Source of the DNA: Pseudomonas petrae
GTDB taxonomy: Bacteria; Pseudomonadota; Gammaproteobacteria; Pseudomonadales; Pseudomonadaceae
Direction of reading: 5' to 3'
Length of the DNA stretch: 64,000 nucleotides
Assembly (NCBI RefSeq): GCF_021728295.1
Contig: NZ_JAKJXE010000001.1
Span: 372,001-436,000 of the forward strand
In this document: piece by piece, positions 63,874 to 64,000 of the stretch
Position numbering within the stretch: position 1 is the stretch's first letter
Layout: each line of letters opens with the position of its first letter
Position numbers and translations under genes: made by a program
Notes under the pieces: model-generated
What the model saw: only the letters and a program-made list of their open reading frames with translations
Told to the model about the DNA's origin: nothing
Database searches by the model: none

Positions 63874-64000
63874 TTATGCCGAGCAGTTCAGCCCGGCTGC
63901 ATCCTCAATAATCATCTGCGCCGCCTTCTCGGCGATCATCACGGTTGGCGAGCAGGTGTTGCCGGAAGTGATGCTCGGCATGATCGACGCGTCCACCACG
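63874..64000 (-). CDS. GMC-family oxidoreductase, C-terminal fragment (cut by window)
   Basis: Only the last 41 codons lie in the window. They read '[15 protein letters not shown]' and then '[15 protein letters not shown]', the C-terminal GMC signature of FAD-dependent alcohol/choline dehydrogenases, ending 'LNCSA'. The frame continues past the window edge. Confidence 0.85.
   Translation of the reverse strand, partial: VVDASIMPSITSGNTCSPTVMIAEKAAQMIIEDAAGLNCSA

Overview
The window reads as chromosomal DNA of a fluorescent-type Pseudomonas. The evidence is the high GC content, recognisable Pseudomonas proteins (OprD porin, RdgC, YcgN, YcgL, LpxO, Prc with a neighbouring EAL protein) and many REP-type hairpins of the 'gtaggagcg...cgcgggcaag' and 'gtaggaccggctttagccggg' kinds. 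I see no prophage, IS element, integrase, rRNA or CRISPR array. Species assignment is inference.

Layout. 1-10.8 kb is a cell-surface region: the 3' part of a large Ig-like repeat protein (+), an autotransporter adhesin with 111-bp internal repeats (-), and a two-gene operon (-) of Ig-like proteins without signal peptides that are related to each other and to the first gene. 10.9-19.2 kb holds a quinone oxidoreductase, the tail-specific protease Prc, an EAL-CBS-GGDEF signalling protein, an XRE-type two-gene module, a YkvA-like protein and a FKBP lipoprotein. 19.4-26.9 kb is the nitrate assimilation locus: a NasA-diflavin reductase fusion (-) diverges from nirBD (+). Each side has a sigma-54-like promoter and a leader with two hexaloop hairpins followed by a terminator, as expected for NasT/ANTAR antitermination. 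A possible NtrC site lies between them.

27.5-37 kb carries tRNA-Asp and tRNA-Val, rdgC, a BASS transporter, an LplT-PlsC fusion, a TDT/SLAC1 transporter and an SLC5-type hybrid histidine kinase, followed by three tandem copies of a roughly 216-bp REP module. 37.7-44.7 kb has an EamA transporter, OprD porin, lpxO, cysK, a DUF748-like protein and a DUF4160/DUF2442-HTH pair with an operator-like inverted repeat lying on its promoter. 44.9-64 kb is mostly housekeeping and small metabolic genes: a MoxR/CoxE pair, 5-oxoprolinase pxpABC, a class II amidotransferase with a DUF2937-like protein, oligopeptidase B, a cyclic-nucleotide-binding protein, a spermidine-synthase-like protein, yajD, a SpoU methyltransferase, ycgN, a nitroreductase, a 2-hydroxyacid dehydrogenase, ycgL-rnd, and eptA overlapping a methyltransferase. 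A partial GMC oxidoreductase ends the window.

How the genes work together. NasA-diflavin reduces nitrate to nitrite and NirBD takes nitrite to ammonium. LpxO and EptA both modify lipid A. PxpABC opens 5-oxoproline to glutamate. The least explained parts are the surface cluster at the left edge, the two small HTH-containing gene pairs, and the paired regulatory RNAs of the nitrate locus. Starts were moved inward from the longest open frame wherever a ribosome binding site or signal peptide favoured it.
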